Origin: Hirundichthys speculiger
Lineage: Eukaryota; Chordata; Actinopteri; Beloniformes; Exocoetidae
DNA length: 64,000 nt
NCBI GenBank assembly: GCA_018398805.1
Contig: JAGFBZ010000863.1
Location: forward strand, 1,366,501 to 1,430,500
Direction of reading: 5' to 3'
Shown here: positions 46,700 through 60,261 of the stretch, in pieces
How the letters are laid out: each line of letters starts with the position of its first letter
How positions within the stretch are numbered: position 1 is the stretch's first letter
Notes under the pieces: model-generated
Databases searched by the model: none
Told to the model about the DNA's origin: nothing
What the model saw: only the letters and a program-made list of their open reading frames with translations
Made by a program: the position numbers and the translations under genes

Positions 46700-47320
46700 T
46701 GTCATTTGCAAACTGGGTATTTTGCGATCGCAGGTTTAGGATAGCTGGGAAGCGGGTGGTCAGACCACCCGCTACCCGCTTTCCCTAAACCCGCAAGATA
46801 CCGACTTTTGCGGAAAGTGCGACCCGCATGTCGGCACGTAAAAGAGCACGTTTTTATTCTCTTGAGGCCAGAGGATGTCTGGTCAGCAGGAATAGTCATG
46901 GCCAGACACGTCAGTCTGTACAGCTGTGGCATGATCTCATTCAGATGTTTGCTGTGGAGGAAACAAGGAGATCACAGAACACTGTTGTGGAGTTTCTTGT
47001 ACTGTGCGCGTATCCCTTCGTGCACTGGCCCTCTTCCTTGTGCCTGGAGCACACGAGATGCGCTCAGTGGTAGAAAGTAGATGTCATCATACCTGTTTCT
47101 CTGGCTCAATGCTCATCCAATGCTTCGTTCTGCAGTATTTTAAAAAGCACATCAGCTGCGCCACAAGCACATCTTGGCACAGCTGTGCACACAGTTGCTC
47201 CTGGCGCCCACTGCTGAGAATATGTTCTCGTGGCTCTGCCTGAGCGTGTTTACCGAGAGCACAACGACTATCGAGGACTTCCAGGTAGCTGACAGGAATT
47301 GTCTGTGTAAAAATATTTTT

Positions 47321-47745
47321 ACCTCCGCCAAGGAGGTTATGTTTTTGCCAGCATTTCTCTGTCTGTCTGTTTGTCTGTCTGTGTACAAGATAACTCAAAA
47401 AGTTATGGATGGATTTTGATGAAATTTTTCAGGAGCTGTCAGAAATGTGAAAAGGAAGAACTGATTTCATTTTGGTTGTGATCCGCAAAAAATCCTGGAT
47501 TCTGGATCACTTTCAAATTTTCAATAACATTGCAGTTAACAAGGCAAGAAATTTTGTTTCTCAATATCTCCGTTAATTACCCAAAACTAATGAAATTTCA
47601 CTAAGGGATTGACAATGGGAACCTCTATCAAATTTCAGAGGCTGATCTGGATCTGATCCAGAACACGGATTTTATCGCAATCTGTAAATTGCTGTATGGG
47701 AGAACTGTTGTGCTTGGCGGAGGTCTGCACTCTCCGAGTGCTTTT
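47321..47745. mobile_element. MITE with ACCTCCGCCAAG inverted repeats
   Basis: ACCTCCGCCAAGGAGGTTAT opens the block and CTTGGCGGAGGTCTGCACTC closes it (12-bp perfect inverted repeat at 47321-47332 and 47713-47724), followed by CTCCGAGTGCT. The body AACTCAAAAAGTTATGGATG then GATTTTGATGAAATTTT is a repeat I recognise from many marine animals. Class not assigned. Confidence 0.75.
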
Positions 47746-48710
47746 TTTAGTTAAGAAATGCTTTCCTGGAAGCTTACTGGCTCTTTTTTTTCTGAGCAGT
47801 TTGTTGAAACTTTTTGGAGTACAAAAAAAAAAAGATTAAATCTTTTGCTCCACATGAATTAGAGCTAGTTATGTATATATCAGTGCAGAGGAGGAGGAGG
47901 AAGGAAGAGGAGGAAGCTCTACAGCAGAGACCCAGACTAGCTGCCCATGAGAGCTGCCCCAATCTGGATGAAAACGCTCCATAGCGGTTTGCGGGTAGTG
48001 GCTTTAGGGAAGCGGAAGATTGCTAATAGCGGGTAGCACAACCTGGTCTTAAAGGCAATGGCTACTGATGCACTGATTGGTTAAACGGGTGGAACGCCCT
48101 AACCACTCCCATGCATAAATATAGCAGTTAGCGGCAGGTAAGATCGCGGGTTTAGGGGGGTGAAAGATTGTGTTGAAAGAAAGTTGCTGTCCCTTAATAG
48201 CAGCTTTAGGAGGTTTGGTGGAAGATCAGGCCCAAAGACTCAATGATCTGCTCCAGGGTGGTCAAAGAAGCTATTGACAATAAGCCCCCACAAAGTTCCA
48301 TTGTTGAAAAACAATATGTGCTGAAGAGGTTACAATATCCCAAAGAACATACCAATTGGCCTAAAGAGAAATGTTGCAACATGTTGTGGACTGATGAAAG
48401 GAAGCAAGCTGTGGATTCAAACCAGAGTACTTTGCAGAGAGAGTGAAGCATGGTGGCGCAAGCATGATGATATGGAGATATTTCTCATACTATGGAATTG
48501 TGGCTGTTTATCACCCAGCAGGGATCATGGATCAGTTTGTATACACCAACATTCTTGAAGAGGCCATGTTGCCTTATGCTGAAGAGTAAAATGCCCTTAA
48601 AATGGGCAAAACTCAAAAACACCAATAAGCAAGCAGCCATATTGGTTCCAGACAAACAAGATTAACATTATGGATGTGGCCAGCCTATTCCCTATAAGAA
48701 ATTATTTTAA

Positions 48711-51055
48711 AATGCTCTGATAGTAATAAAATGTCCAAAATTGAAAACATCTGTGAGATGAAAGCCATAGAAGCCATAGTTTTTAACATTTTCTTGTAAA
48801 GCCTCAAACAGAGGAATAGAAAAGCAATGATGCTAAGCTAATTTTTGAGTTTGTGGTTGCCAGTGTTGTTACCTACTGAGGCTGCTGACTGAGAGCAATA
48901 AAGGCTGACGGACTCAACAAATTAATCAGGAAGGACAGTATTGTTATGGTGAAGCTTGTGGTGTCAAAGAAATCTTGTCAATGTCAAGCTTAAACGGTAC
49001 TTCACACCTGCTCGATGACACACTGCCTAGTCATAGAATCATAAACTGGAAATGATTCATTCCATCTCAATATGCAGCTGAATGCCACAGGAGATTATTC
49101 CTGCCTATGGACATAAAACTGTACAACTCTTCCCTCTCAAAATAATTATTTCATTTAACTTTTTTTTTCACAATAATAATACAACCAAAACCCCCACATA
49201 TAGATGTGTGTAGGTGTGTGTGTGTGTGTGTGTGTGTACACACATACAGTTTAGACCAGTTAGTCACCATTCAATCACAGCACAAACAACAATGCAAGTT
49301 TCCGGTCATTCGTACAGTCAATTTTGAATCACCAGTCTTTTCTTTTTTTGTGTGAGTGCTGCTGCTACTACTGATCATTATTATTGTTACATATGCCAAA
49401 ATAGATAAATACATGTTCTTTTCAGTTAAATACTGGTAACAACTTAAATGAGTGAAACATTTCAATTAAATCAAATTGTATATTAATTGAGAGAAGGAAG
49501 CACAGGGAACAGGTGAGGAGTATAAAAAAGATGAGTGAATGCAAAGATCAGTTTCTTACTGTTTTGCATTAAGAAGTGAATTGAGACACCCTGATCAGGC
49601 TTCATCAATAATTAAACTGTTAATTAAAAATACTGTGCTTCAGTGAACAATGAGGAAAAAGCTAATAGGGATTAAAAAACAGTTCAGAACTCTGTCTTTA
49701 TTTGAAATTATTAATTAAACTGTCACCACTGTCAAAAACAAAATAAATAAATAAGTAAAATGAAATAAAAATTCAAAGGAAGAGGATAAAAACATTCTGG
49801 TTTACACATTGTTCATTTAGCAATATGTTCCTTATGTCTACATCTGTTTGTTTCTTTTTTTCTGATCATTTATGGCTTCGCGACTGTGTTGTTTTCTAGT
49901 GGAACAGTCAATATTTTCACAAACACCCAAGGAACACTTCCAAACCAATGGTTAATCCATATTAACCCTTTACTGGGCAAATGACCACATTCAGTAACTT
50001 CTGCAAACATATAATTTAAACAATGAAAAAGTCTGAAAAAAAAAATTAAAAAGTAAAAAAATAACCCCAGTGCACTATAAAGATTAAATCTTCTCACTGC
50101 TACTACCAATGATACGTGAATCTTCTGGGTAATGAGCAAACTATATAATGGCGTCCTCTCACAAATGATGCAAAGATTTCAAAGTTTTTGAAGCTCTCAT
50201 CAATAAGTCTCATTGAACATAGATATTTGAGATGATCTTTACTCAAAAGATTAGTTTAAAGTATTGCAGACAATAGTTAAAGAATGCAAAACTGTCATTT
50301 CAAATACTTCAATAAAGTAAAAACCATATTGCGTGCTAAAATGTCTCATAAAAATCAGTCTTTGATTTTTTAGACTGAATCTATTTGAATGGAAAACTCT
50401 GCCAACAGGTGACCAAATTGTGTGTCAAGATTATGAATACCACATAAAAATAACAAATTGCAGAAAATAAATGAATGTCAAGGACAGATATGATATCTCA
50501 CAAGATCCGATATGCAATAGAGCAACAAAGTCATGATATGGGAATGTGTATTAATATAAACATGATTTCTCTAATTTCTTTTATATATATATATTCTTTT
50601 AAATGAATATAAATCTCCAGATTACCCAACCTATTAATGTGTTTGCTTTCAGTCTGCAGCATACCTCAGGTTTTCTGTCCATCTGTCGCAGCTGTTGTCG
50701 CATAATCACAGTAATCAAGTTATGTTAAAGAATGCCGATATAAAAAATAAAAAAAGAGCTTCTTTTTCTTTACTGTCTGTCTGCTATTTATCATTCATCT
50801 ACCTACTTCACTCCATCCTCCCCTTTTCTCTATTGTTCGTCTCATGTTTCCCCCATTATCTGACCAGCTTCGATGTACTCACATGTGGAAATCTGATGGG
50901 ATAATCTCTCTCTCTCTCTCTCTTGATTTCCTACCTTTCCCTTTCTCCAGCCTAATCCCCCTCTCTGGCCAGATTAGAAAAGAGAGAGGGATGAGAAAAA
51001 GAAAAAATGCTTGGCACTCAGAGGAAAAACAAGAGTCATATAGTGATCTATAGTT
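48711..51055. other. AT-rich flank, no gene seen
   Basis: A GT repeat lies at 49207-49238. 49440-49720 holds several ATTA/TTAATTAA motifs and could be regulatory. A CT run sits at 50907-50924. No exon, RNA gene or bounded transposon is recognised. Confidence 0.45.
49207..49238. repeat. GT dinucleotide microsatellite
   Basis: TGTGTGTAGG followed by about 11 GT units and then ACACACATACA, so the array is flanked by its own complement. Confidence 0.9.
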
Positions 51056-51070
51056 AAAAAAGACAAGATA

Positions 51071-51270
51071 GGGTAGCACTGTGGTTAGGGCAGGTGGCCC
51101 ACATAAAAAGGCTGCAGTCCTTGAGTGACTGGTCACGAGTTCGACTCCCGGCTTGTCGACCCTTTGCTGCGTGCCTTCCCCATTCTCTCTGACCCCCTTC
51201 CTATCTCTCTCCACCATCAATAAAGGCCACTAGTGCCAAAAAAATCTTTAAAAAAAAAAAAAAAAAAAAA
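51071..51270 (+). mobile_element. tRNA-derived SINE with poly-A and target duplication
   Basis: GGGTAGCACTGTGGTTAGGG opens the tRNA-like head, with box B GAGTTCGACTCCC at about 51138-51150. The body CCCTTTGCTGCGTGCCTTCC and CAATAAAGGCCACTAGTGCC is a known fish SINE body, ending in about 20 A. GACAAGATA flanks both sides (51062-51070 and 51271-51279), extended by A's, so it is a clean insertion. Confidence 0.92.
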
Positions 51271-52586
51271 GACAAGATATGGATTTGAAAAAAAAAATAC
51301 TAAAACATATACATTAACAAAGTAAAGCAGCATAAAGGAATAAAGACAAACCAAAAAAACACAAACAAACTATGTTATTTTTAGCTCAGGGGTCCCTCTA
51401 TAAGCACAGACGTTAAGGTCGTTTTTACAGTGGAGTCCCAGCTTACTCCTACATGGTCTCTTGTCCAGTCACTCTCATTTCTCTTCCATCATTACTTTCT
51501 TGAAACTCTTTGTTTCAGTTTAAGAATAAAATGTTGACATACGATGTATAAAAAGACAATCTTTTTTCCTCACTGTCACTAAATCAGATTAAACTTTTCC
51601 TGTTTTTGGACAGTTATTACTACCAAAATTATTCATATTTGCTAAATCCCAGAATAATGAAAGATATTTTTTTGGAAATGTTTTCTTACTTTCTACAAAG
51701 TCAGAAGTTTACATACATTAAGAATACTATGCCTTTCAACGATTTGGGAAAAGCACAGATGATGATGTCATGTATCTGGAAACTTCTAACATTTGAGTTA
51801 ATTGTAGTTACACCTGTGGATGGATTTTAAGACACACCTCAAACACACTGCTTCTTTGTGTGACATTATGGGAAAATCAAAAGAAATCAGCCAAGATATC
51901 AGGAAGAGAATTGCCGACCACCAGATCTCTGATTTATTCTTTGGTACAATTTCCAGATCCCTGAAGGTGCCACAATCATATGGTCAAACAATTATACACA
52001 AGTATAGATACCATGGGAATGTCCAGCTACAATCCCACTGAGGATGAAGAGGTGGTCTGTGTCCCAGAGATGAATGTGCTTTGGTGCGTATTGTGAGGAT
52101 CAACTTCAGAACAAAAACAAAACACCTTGTGAAGATGCTGGCTGAACCTGGTAAGAGAGTGATATTATTCACAGTGAAATGAATCCTGTAACAATATGGG
52201 CTGAACAGCCACTCAGTAAAGAAGAAGCCAAAGCTACATAAAAAAAGGGAGATAACAGTTTACAAATCCACACAGACATCCTGTGGTCTGATCCAACTAA
52301 AATTCAACTGTTTAGCTATAATGACCATCTTTACATTTGGACGAAAAAGGGAGAAGCTTGCAAGCCTGAGAACACCACCCCAACTGTGAAGTACAGAGCT
52401 GGGAGGTAGGAGGTTTGGTGGTGTTTTTCGCTGCAGGAGGGACTGGTACACTTCACAAAACAGATGCCATTGTGAGGAAAAAAATAATATGTAGAAATAT
52501 TGAAACAATCAGCCAGGAAGTTAAAGCTTGAGTGCAAATCGTTATTCCAAACGGACAATGACCCAAACATACCACAAAATTAGTTA

Positions 52587-54212
<1,626 letters not shown>

Positions 54213-54399
54213 TACAAAGTGTCTTAAGGACAACAAAGTCAAAGCTCTGGAGTGACCCTCACAAAGCCTTGATATCAGTCCCATAGAAAAATTGCTGGCA
54301 GAGTTGAAAAAGCCATGCAGCCTGCAAACCGGACTCAGTTCTGACTCAAACTTGAAGGCCTGTCAGAAGGACCAAAACTGTCCTCTTGATTTGATTGAC

Positions 54400-54722
54400 A
54401 ATTGAAAATGGAAATAATAAATGATACATGGATTGGTAAAGTTACTGAACTTCATCATGGGCATTTTCAGTTCTCCCAGACGGAGGATTTGACAGAAACA
54501 AGGTTATTTCTAACAACTGCCAAGTTAAACTCTCCGTCAAAAGTTTCTGCTGTTACCTGTCACTTTAGTTCATATGGCAGCAGAACATTTAAATAAAAGT
54601 GCATTTTACACTACTTTTGAATTCATTATTTGATTTTGCGTATACAGTGCGATTTATCATGATTAATTAGGGAAACAATGCGATTAATCGAGATTAAAAA
54701 TTTTAATCGCTGCCCAGCCCTA
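54400..54722 (+). mobile_element. hAT relic with BED-finger remnant, copy 2
   Basis: GKVTELHHGHFQFSQTED matches the BED-finger start of the element at 36385-37075, and the 3' part through CATATGGCAGCAGAACATTT and GATTAATCGAGATTAAAAAT ends TTTTAATCGCTGCCCAGCCC then TA, a good hAT terminus. Its left end is missing at the junction with the Sleeping Beauty-like relic. Confidence 0.75.
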
Positions 54723-54727
54723 ATAAA

Positions 54728-54764
54728 TGTGTGTGTATATATATATATATATATGTGTATATAG

Positions 54765-54826
<62 letters not shown>
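54728..54826. repeat. TA dinucleotide microsatellite
   Basis: About 95 bp of TA units with a few G interruptions (GTGTGTATATA start, TATGTGTATATAG, TATGTATA), bounded by the hAT terminus on the left and another hAT-like start on the right. Confidence 0.95.
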
Positions 54827-54828
<2 letters not shown>

Positions 54829-55872
54829 GGATGGGCATTTGGTCAAGATTTATTTGTCAATCGTCGGGAGAATTATTGATTAATAATCGATTAATCATTA
54901 ACATTTTTATATATAAAAAACCATCAAAAAAAACAGCTGTTTTTCTTCGAGGATGTTTTTTATTAACAAGACGAGTTAAACGTGAACTCGTGCGCATTGC
55001 GCAAATGAAGAGAGGCTTCAAGTTGCGAGCCAGAGACGCATAACGTAACAGACATTTCCTTTTCCTTTTCTTTAAAAGAATAATAAAAAAATAAATAATA
55101 GAATAAAGAATAGAATAATAAAATAAGAGATATCGAGAAGACTACTTAAGGACAATTTATAACCCATGATATCAAGGCGCCAGTATAACAGGCTTTTTGA
55201 TTCTTAAAAAGATTCTTAAAAAGATGCGTTTGAGCTTTACTCACCCTTTAAAAAACACTGCTATTATTTAACATGACTGTATATACATCTAGATATAAAG
55301 ACTGGGACCTTAACGTCTTAATTTGGACTACTTAATTAAATGAAAAATAACGTTTTAAAAAATAACACATTTAAGTGCGTCTTCTGGAGTTCCCTAATTT
55401 CTGCCTCACAGATGGCTCATCCTCCAGCCCGAGACTTTTAGAGACTTTTTCTGTGAAGGCACGTAAGGTTACTCTTCTTAACAGGCAGCAGTAGTTGCAC
55501 TGGGCCCCTCCCCCATCCATAAGCGCTCTCTCAGGCGGCCCAGTCTGCAGCAGCTGCAATCAGACCAGGAGATGTTCACCCGTCCACGTCCAGACAGCAA
55601 ATCACGCGTGGGTACGTGCTTGAGTTAATAACATTCTTGTGGCATATAAAAGCCATAATTGAAAACATAAATATGGATAAAAAATAAAAATATTTGCTTT
55701 CTAAGTTCACGTACATGTCTATTCATTGATTCAACTGTCAATCGAAATATATTTGAATAAAAAATTTGACTTAGTGTCAAATGTTGCTCTTGGATAAAAA
55801 TGCTTAATCACGCTTTGTTAATTACAAAGGCTGTAAGTAGATTTTTTTTTTTCTAATTGCATCCCACCACTG
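54829..55872. mobile_element. possible hAT-like element
   Basis: GGGGATGGGCATTTGGTCAA followed by TAATAATCGATTAATCATT is a typical hAT start. A possible partner is AATTGCATCCCACC near 55858-55872 (inverse GGTGGGATGCAATT). No target duplication or transposase is visible, so the right limit is tentative. Confidence 0.38.
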
Positions 55873-58524
55873 TCAGAAACATAATTTTATCCTATTGTGA
55901 AGTCTAATGTCTGATAATCAAGCACACAATATCTTTCAGGATCAAAAGGTTAGATGCATCTCAGAAAAACAAACAGTTTGTATATATACTTTTACTTTGT
56001 ATTCAATGCTACAAAAATATAAATATGGATATATTTTGCATTAAATTGTAGTTGTCTCACATTGTCTTTTCTGTGTTTGAAATCTGTTCTAGATAATTTA
56101 TTAACATTAGTTATTTCTGGTCATTTTGAGTCAAGAGTCAAGAGTACTTGACTGACAAAAAATGTGTTTTGTTTTTTTTGCAGCTATCCTTCAATACTGT
56201 AATAACAACAATGACATCAACAGGCCATCAATATAATGGTGGTAGCAAGTGAAGACTCAACAACAACTGATCATACTAAAAAAATACTCAGTCAAATCAG
56301 CCTTTAGATCAGCTTCAAATTTGTCTAAATGTTTATATATTATTAATATTATTTTTATGGAAAAGTTATTATTTAGCAACTATGGGAGCAATAGCCACTG
56401 CTCCACACACAACATGTGTGTGCTTGTGTGAGTGTGTGTGTGTGTGTTTAAAAAGGAGAATAGTAAAACTTGTGCACTTGATTTGCTATTGGTTTTGGGA
56501 ATTATGGCTATTCCATCATATTGAAGCTAACTGGAATTTTTTAACAATCGTAACACTAATAAGGCTTCCATAGACCTTCAAGCATCAAGAGCTACATGTC
56601 AAAAAACAGCAAAACATTTTTGATACCACACACTTGTCATCCTCTCAATCATGCTCTTCCAAGTAACAAGTAAAAGTTTTTTTTTCTGCATTTTCTAGGA
56701 ATATGGTTAAAACCTGGTTAAAACTTTGGATGAAATACTTCCCTCAAAGTAGGACAACAAACAAATGCCCCCCCCCCCCCCAAAAAAAAAAATAAATAAT
56801 AAAATAAAAAAAACAAGCTAAAAAAAAAAAAAAAATAGTATTTTTGCAAAATATTGGGTGTATTCAAATTCTTAACGAAACACAAATCATATCCAGTATT
56901 GTAAACAACAAGAATTATTTCATTTCTTACTGAGTTCCAGTTGGATTGAAAAAGTAACTCTGTCTGCCTATAAGGGAAGCATTTCCCACAAGCATCTTCT
57001 ATGAGCTGAACTCTGAAGTGGCTGTTGGAAACAGTAGCTAATACATAAACAGATACTCTGAGCAGTCAAGAGAGGGATGAAGGTCTCATGTAGGCGGAGA
57101 GAGGGGGAAGGTCAGATCTTGTTAACAATGAGCTCATTCATGCCAAGTCCTAACCTCCTGTGAGTCCTTCATTCCCTTCTTTTGCTCTCATATTATCCAT
57201 CTCTTCTTTCCTGCTATTTTCTAAAATTTGTTCATCACCCCTTCTGCGCTTCTCCTTTCAGAGTCAATATTGTTTTACATCAAGATGCTTCAGATAATAC
57301 TTGATAGATTATGAAAGGTATTTATTTGGGTAAAACTTTGGTCCCTCCTCAGTACTGTTTTGTTCCTTCTTTCTTGCTTTTAACAATCCAACCTCCTCCT
57401 TCCTGTTCAGGTAGCAGCTTACAACGAGCACAAAGGGCATATTGTCCCATTCCCTGTGTGTATGAGTGCATTTCTGCCTCGCTGTGTATTTGTGCATCAG
57501 GAGATAAATTTGTAGTTGTGTTTCTTTACATCCCTTCAACACTGCTTCAATGGATGACAGCCTATGATAGAGGGTAAGCTTGGCTTATGGCTATCAAAAT
57601 GGCAACAGTGTCAAACAACCTGAAAAAAAAAAAATTGATATTTTTTTTACAACTGAAAATTGGATTTCTACTTCTAGGAAACAACTGAGTGATCACTCTC
57701 TTTTCAAGTTTATTTTCTTCTATCAGACTTTTTGACATGTGATTCCCACAGTTCTCTCCTTTTCACTGAAATAAGCACCCGATTCATAATTGGGATTATT
57801 ATGAAAAGACTGCAGACCAATGTGCAGTAAAAAGACAGAGACTGAGGCTATACAGTATTGCCATCATCTGCTGGCAGTAACTAGAGTGCAGCAAACACAA
57901 TGAACAAAATGGGGCAAAATTACTGTATTACCACAAGAATCATCAGTGAGAAAGAGGAGACAGAAAATCAAACAACACAACTCATAAAGGAAGTAGTACA
58001 AAAGAACACAAAAAAGAGGAAAGAACAAGACAAAGGAAGGGTATAGTGGGAATCTACAAGCCAAGCAGCTTGGTTAGAGTTATAGGTAAAGTAAAAATAT
58101 AAAGTCAGCAAATAGTTCCCCCTGAGGCTATTTTTACACTGTGTAAAATTGTTAATTTGCCACCAAACACCATTCTGACTAGGGCATGACGCTGCACACA
58201 CTGTTCTCGCACTTGTAAATGCTCCTAAACAGATGCACCTGCACTGTGTTCCACTTGCAGCACACCAACATTCTCCTGAGTTTTTATCTTGTAGTTTTGT
58301 TACACATAGGAAAAACAGTGGATACAGTGAACACTGGCAATATATCATAGCCAAGTAGGTAACAGTATAAATGCTGAAATGAGTATACAGGTCTCAAAAC
58401 ACACAGCACAAACCATTCTCATAATGGTGTATGGTGTGTGTTTTGAGGATTTGTTGTGAAGCTGTATACAACTATATTGAGACATGGGAGTATTCCAGTT
58501 ATTAAAACCTAGACATCGAATGGC
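55873..58524. other. flanking sequence, no gene seen
   Basis: Holds GT (56403-56447), a C then A run (56768-56795) and several A/T runs. No exon, RNA gene or bounded element is recognised. Confidence 0.45.
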
Positions 58525-58880
58525 AGTTTGGAGTACATGACATTCATCGAGTCCTTGGCAGGGGTACTGGAAAGTCTTCCTAAAGGGACTCTATTGTTCT
58601 GCTGGGGGTATTCAATGCTCATGTGGGTAAGTGTTACTTGGAAGAGCATGACTGAAAGGAACGGCCTCTCTTATCTGAACCCATGCGGTGTTCTCTTGTT
58701 GGACTCTGTCCTAGTTACAGTTTGTCCAGGATGAACACCGTGTTAGAACATAGGGGTGTCCATAGAGCTAGGACACGCTGGGAGAAATTACATTTCTTGG
58801 CTGGCACCTTGACACCTCAGTATTGCCCCAGAAGAGCTAGAGGAAGTGGCCAGGGAGAGGGGTGGTCTGCTAAGAGAAGA
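58525..58880 (+). mobile_element. LINE copy with large internal deletion
   Basis: The first half matches the endonuclease region seen at 8660-8890 (ATCGAGTCCTTGGCAGGGGT, GAACGGCCTCTCTTATCTGA, GAACACCGTGTTAGAACATA). From about 58765 it jumps to the 3' region (TAGGACACGCTGGGAGAAAT then AGAGCTAGAGGAAGTGGCCA). Roughly 2 kb including the reverse transcriptase is missing. Confidence 0.8.
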
Positions 58881-59019
58881 CTAACATCTTTACATGAGAG
58901 AGTGATAAGACCAGAGTCATGTGCTATCTCACCCTGACCATTTTTTGCTCTTTCAGATTAAATTATCTTTTAAATATTTGAACAACATTCTGTAGCCTGA
59001 AATTTCTAATGACGCTCCA

Positions 59020-59200
59020 TGTCCCAGTAGCAAGTTTTGAAAGATGAGGGTCAGCATGCCAAGATCCACACCGTTGGCTGTTGCCCTTAACTCATTGCAG
59101 CATACCCACACATTCCCTCCTGCAAGTGGTGAGTTCACAAGATGGTGAACCCATATAACTTGTTCAGACCGAGGCTGGTAAGACCCCATGGTATGGTAGT
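59020..59200 (-). mobile_element. LINE 5' leader fragment, minus strand
   Basis: The complement reads CCATGGGGTCTTACCAGCCT, ACTCACCACTTGCAGGAGGG and AACTTGCTACTGGGACATGG, the leader before the endonuclease, as in 24470-24775. It faces the LINE piece at 58525-58880 in the opposite direction. Confidence 0.7.
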
Positions 59201-59893
59201 GATTCAAGGAGGAGCAATTTCCTTTACTGTTCTGAAGTACAGTAATTGCAAACTATGGGTATGATGAGTGCTAAGCTAATGTAGAAGCAGCGTAAATTGA
59301 ACAAGAATGGTTGGAAACCATTTGATGTCCACTTAAAGTCTTACTTTACTGCATTAAGGATCCCTGATTACAGATGCACTCTAAAAATTCTGAAATCATA
59401 GTCTGAAAATACCAAATATGCTCTTATAAGAAACAAAAATATGAAAAAGCATATGTTTATCTGCAGGATGCCATTGTATAACAAGAGAGAAACTGCCAGT
59501 TGTGTGATTCATTTTCCCCTAAAATAGTTCATCAATGTATTCATAGTATATGATCTTCTGTCCCTGCAGCTCTGAAACATCTGTAATATTAACTTTTTTA
59601 TGTCACTTCAGGAAAGCATGATAGCAGAATCTCTATATTAAACAGAGCAGAGTTTTGTGGTGATTCAGTTTAAATCCTGTCAAGAAACTGCAGCAGATTA
59701 AGCGATTGGAAAACACTTTGAAAGGTTTTTGAAAGAAAAATAGATCAATTACACCTTTATGACCTTGGTCCTTAAGTGCTTTTTGGAAAAAAAAAAAATA
59801 TAAAACATCCAGAAGAACATTGAGTGCAATTCTACATGTAGCAGAAAAAACGTCTTGCAATCATGTTAATCTGAATGCTGACAAGCGCGCGCT

Positions 59894-59928
<35 letters not shown>

Positions 59929-60183
59929 TTCATTGATCAAATCGCTTGTTTCCTGCTTGTGTTCAAATTGGAGAGTGTCTGTCCGTCTTTCTTTACCCTT
60001 CTCAAATCTAAGAAGAATAGTCCAATCAAACTGTTTCTTATTTCCTCTCTCATGAGAGGTTTACAAAGACAAACAGACAAAAACATGTGAAAGACAGAAC
60101 GTAAAGAACATTTAAAAAGCAGCCACAATGCTAACATGAGACACAGATGGCAAACGCAGTGAATTGATTTGAATGGAACTTAC
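59201..60183. other. flanking sequence, no gene seen
   Basis: A CA microsatellite lies at 59886-59928, next to a GCGCGC patch. Nothing else is recognised. Confidence 0.45.
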
Positions 60184-60261
60184 CAACTTGTTCAATGGTT
60201 TAGCAGCTTAATGGAACTAGTCTGCTGCCAGATTGCACCATTATCTTCTTTGCTTCCAAAA
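60184..60261 (-). other. candidate non-coding 5' exon of tenm3
   Basis: On the minus strand a strong pyrimidine tract and acceptor (CTTGTCTTTTTGTCTTTAG) precede 78 nt that end at a consensus donor (GTTG|GTAAGTTCC). The block holds only a 13-codon upstream frame starting ATGGTGCAA. Strand and position fit a leader exon of the teneurin transcript, about 29 kb upstream of the first coding exon. No homology supports it, so it could also be chance. Confidence 0.35.

Larger units (their letters stand above)
44598..48233. mobile_element. 3.6-kb element with GGGCCCGATC ends
   Basis: The left end AGGGCCCGATCATACACCTC and the right end (complement of GGGCCTGATCTTCCACCAAA) are inverted repeats, followed inward by CGCTA/TAGCGG-rich arms. 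It interrupts a Tc1 relic whose sequence resumes on each side. The related compact copy at 63128-63630 has the same ends. The interior holds a nested hAT-like element and a MITE, so the native part is about 1.3 kb. No transposase motif was found. End style and possible TTA/GTA flanks on the short copy hint at PIF/Harbinger; unproven. Confidence 0.72.
43701..48710 (+). mobile_element. Tc1-like relic with CAGTTGTGTTCAAAATAATA end, multiply interrupted
   Basis: Visible pieces are 43701-43882 (left terminus and leader), 44482-44597 (ATGGCAACCAAAACCAGAAG region) and 48234-48710. The last encodes ML-WTDER near 48385, VKHGG.S-M-W around 48447, and GIMDQFVYTNILEEAMLPYA near 48525, all Tc1 transposase landmarks. 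The right terminal repeat is not recognised. Pieces join in order when the LINE (43883-44481) and the 3.6-kb element (44598-48233) are removed. Confidence 0.82.

Noticed and set aside
49440..49720. Second homeodomain-type enhancer
   Set aside because: Motifs are present, but the surroundings are generally AT-rich, so the cluster is not clearly above background.
51071..51150. tRNA gene at the second SINE
   Set aside because: Box B is good, but the SINE body, poly-A and a 9-15-bp target duplication show a retroposon.
55371..55559. Minus-strand frame GLEDEPSVRQKLG as a host exon
   Set aside because: It has no acceptor or donor and sits inside a possible hAT element; composition alone makes it look exon-like.
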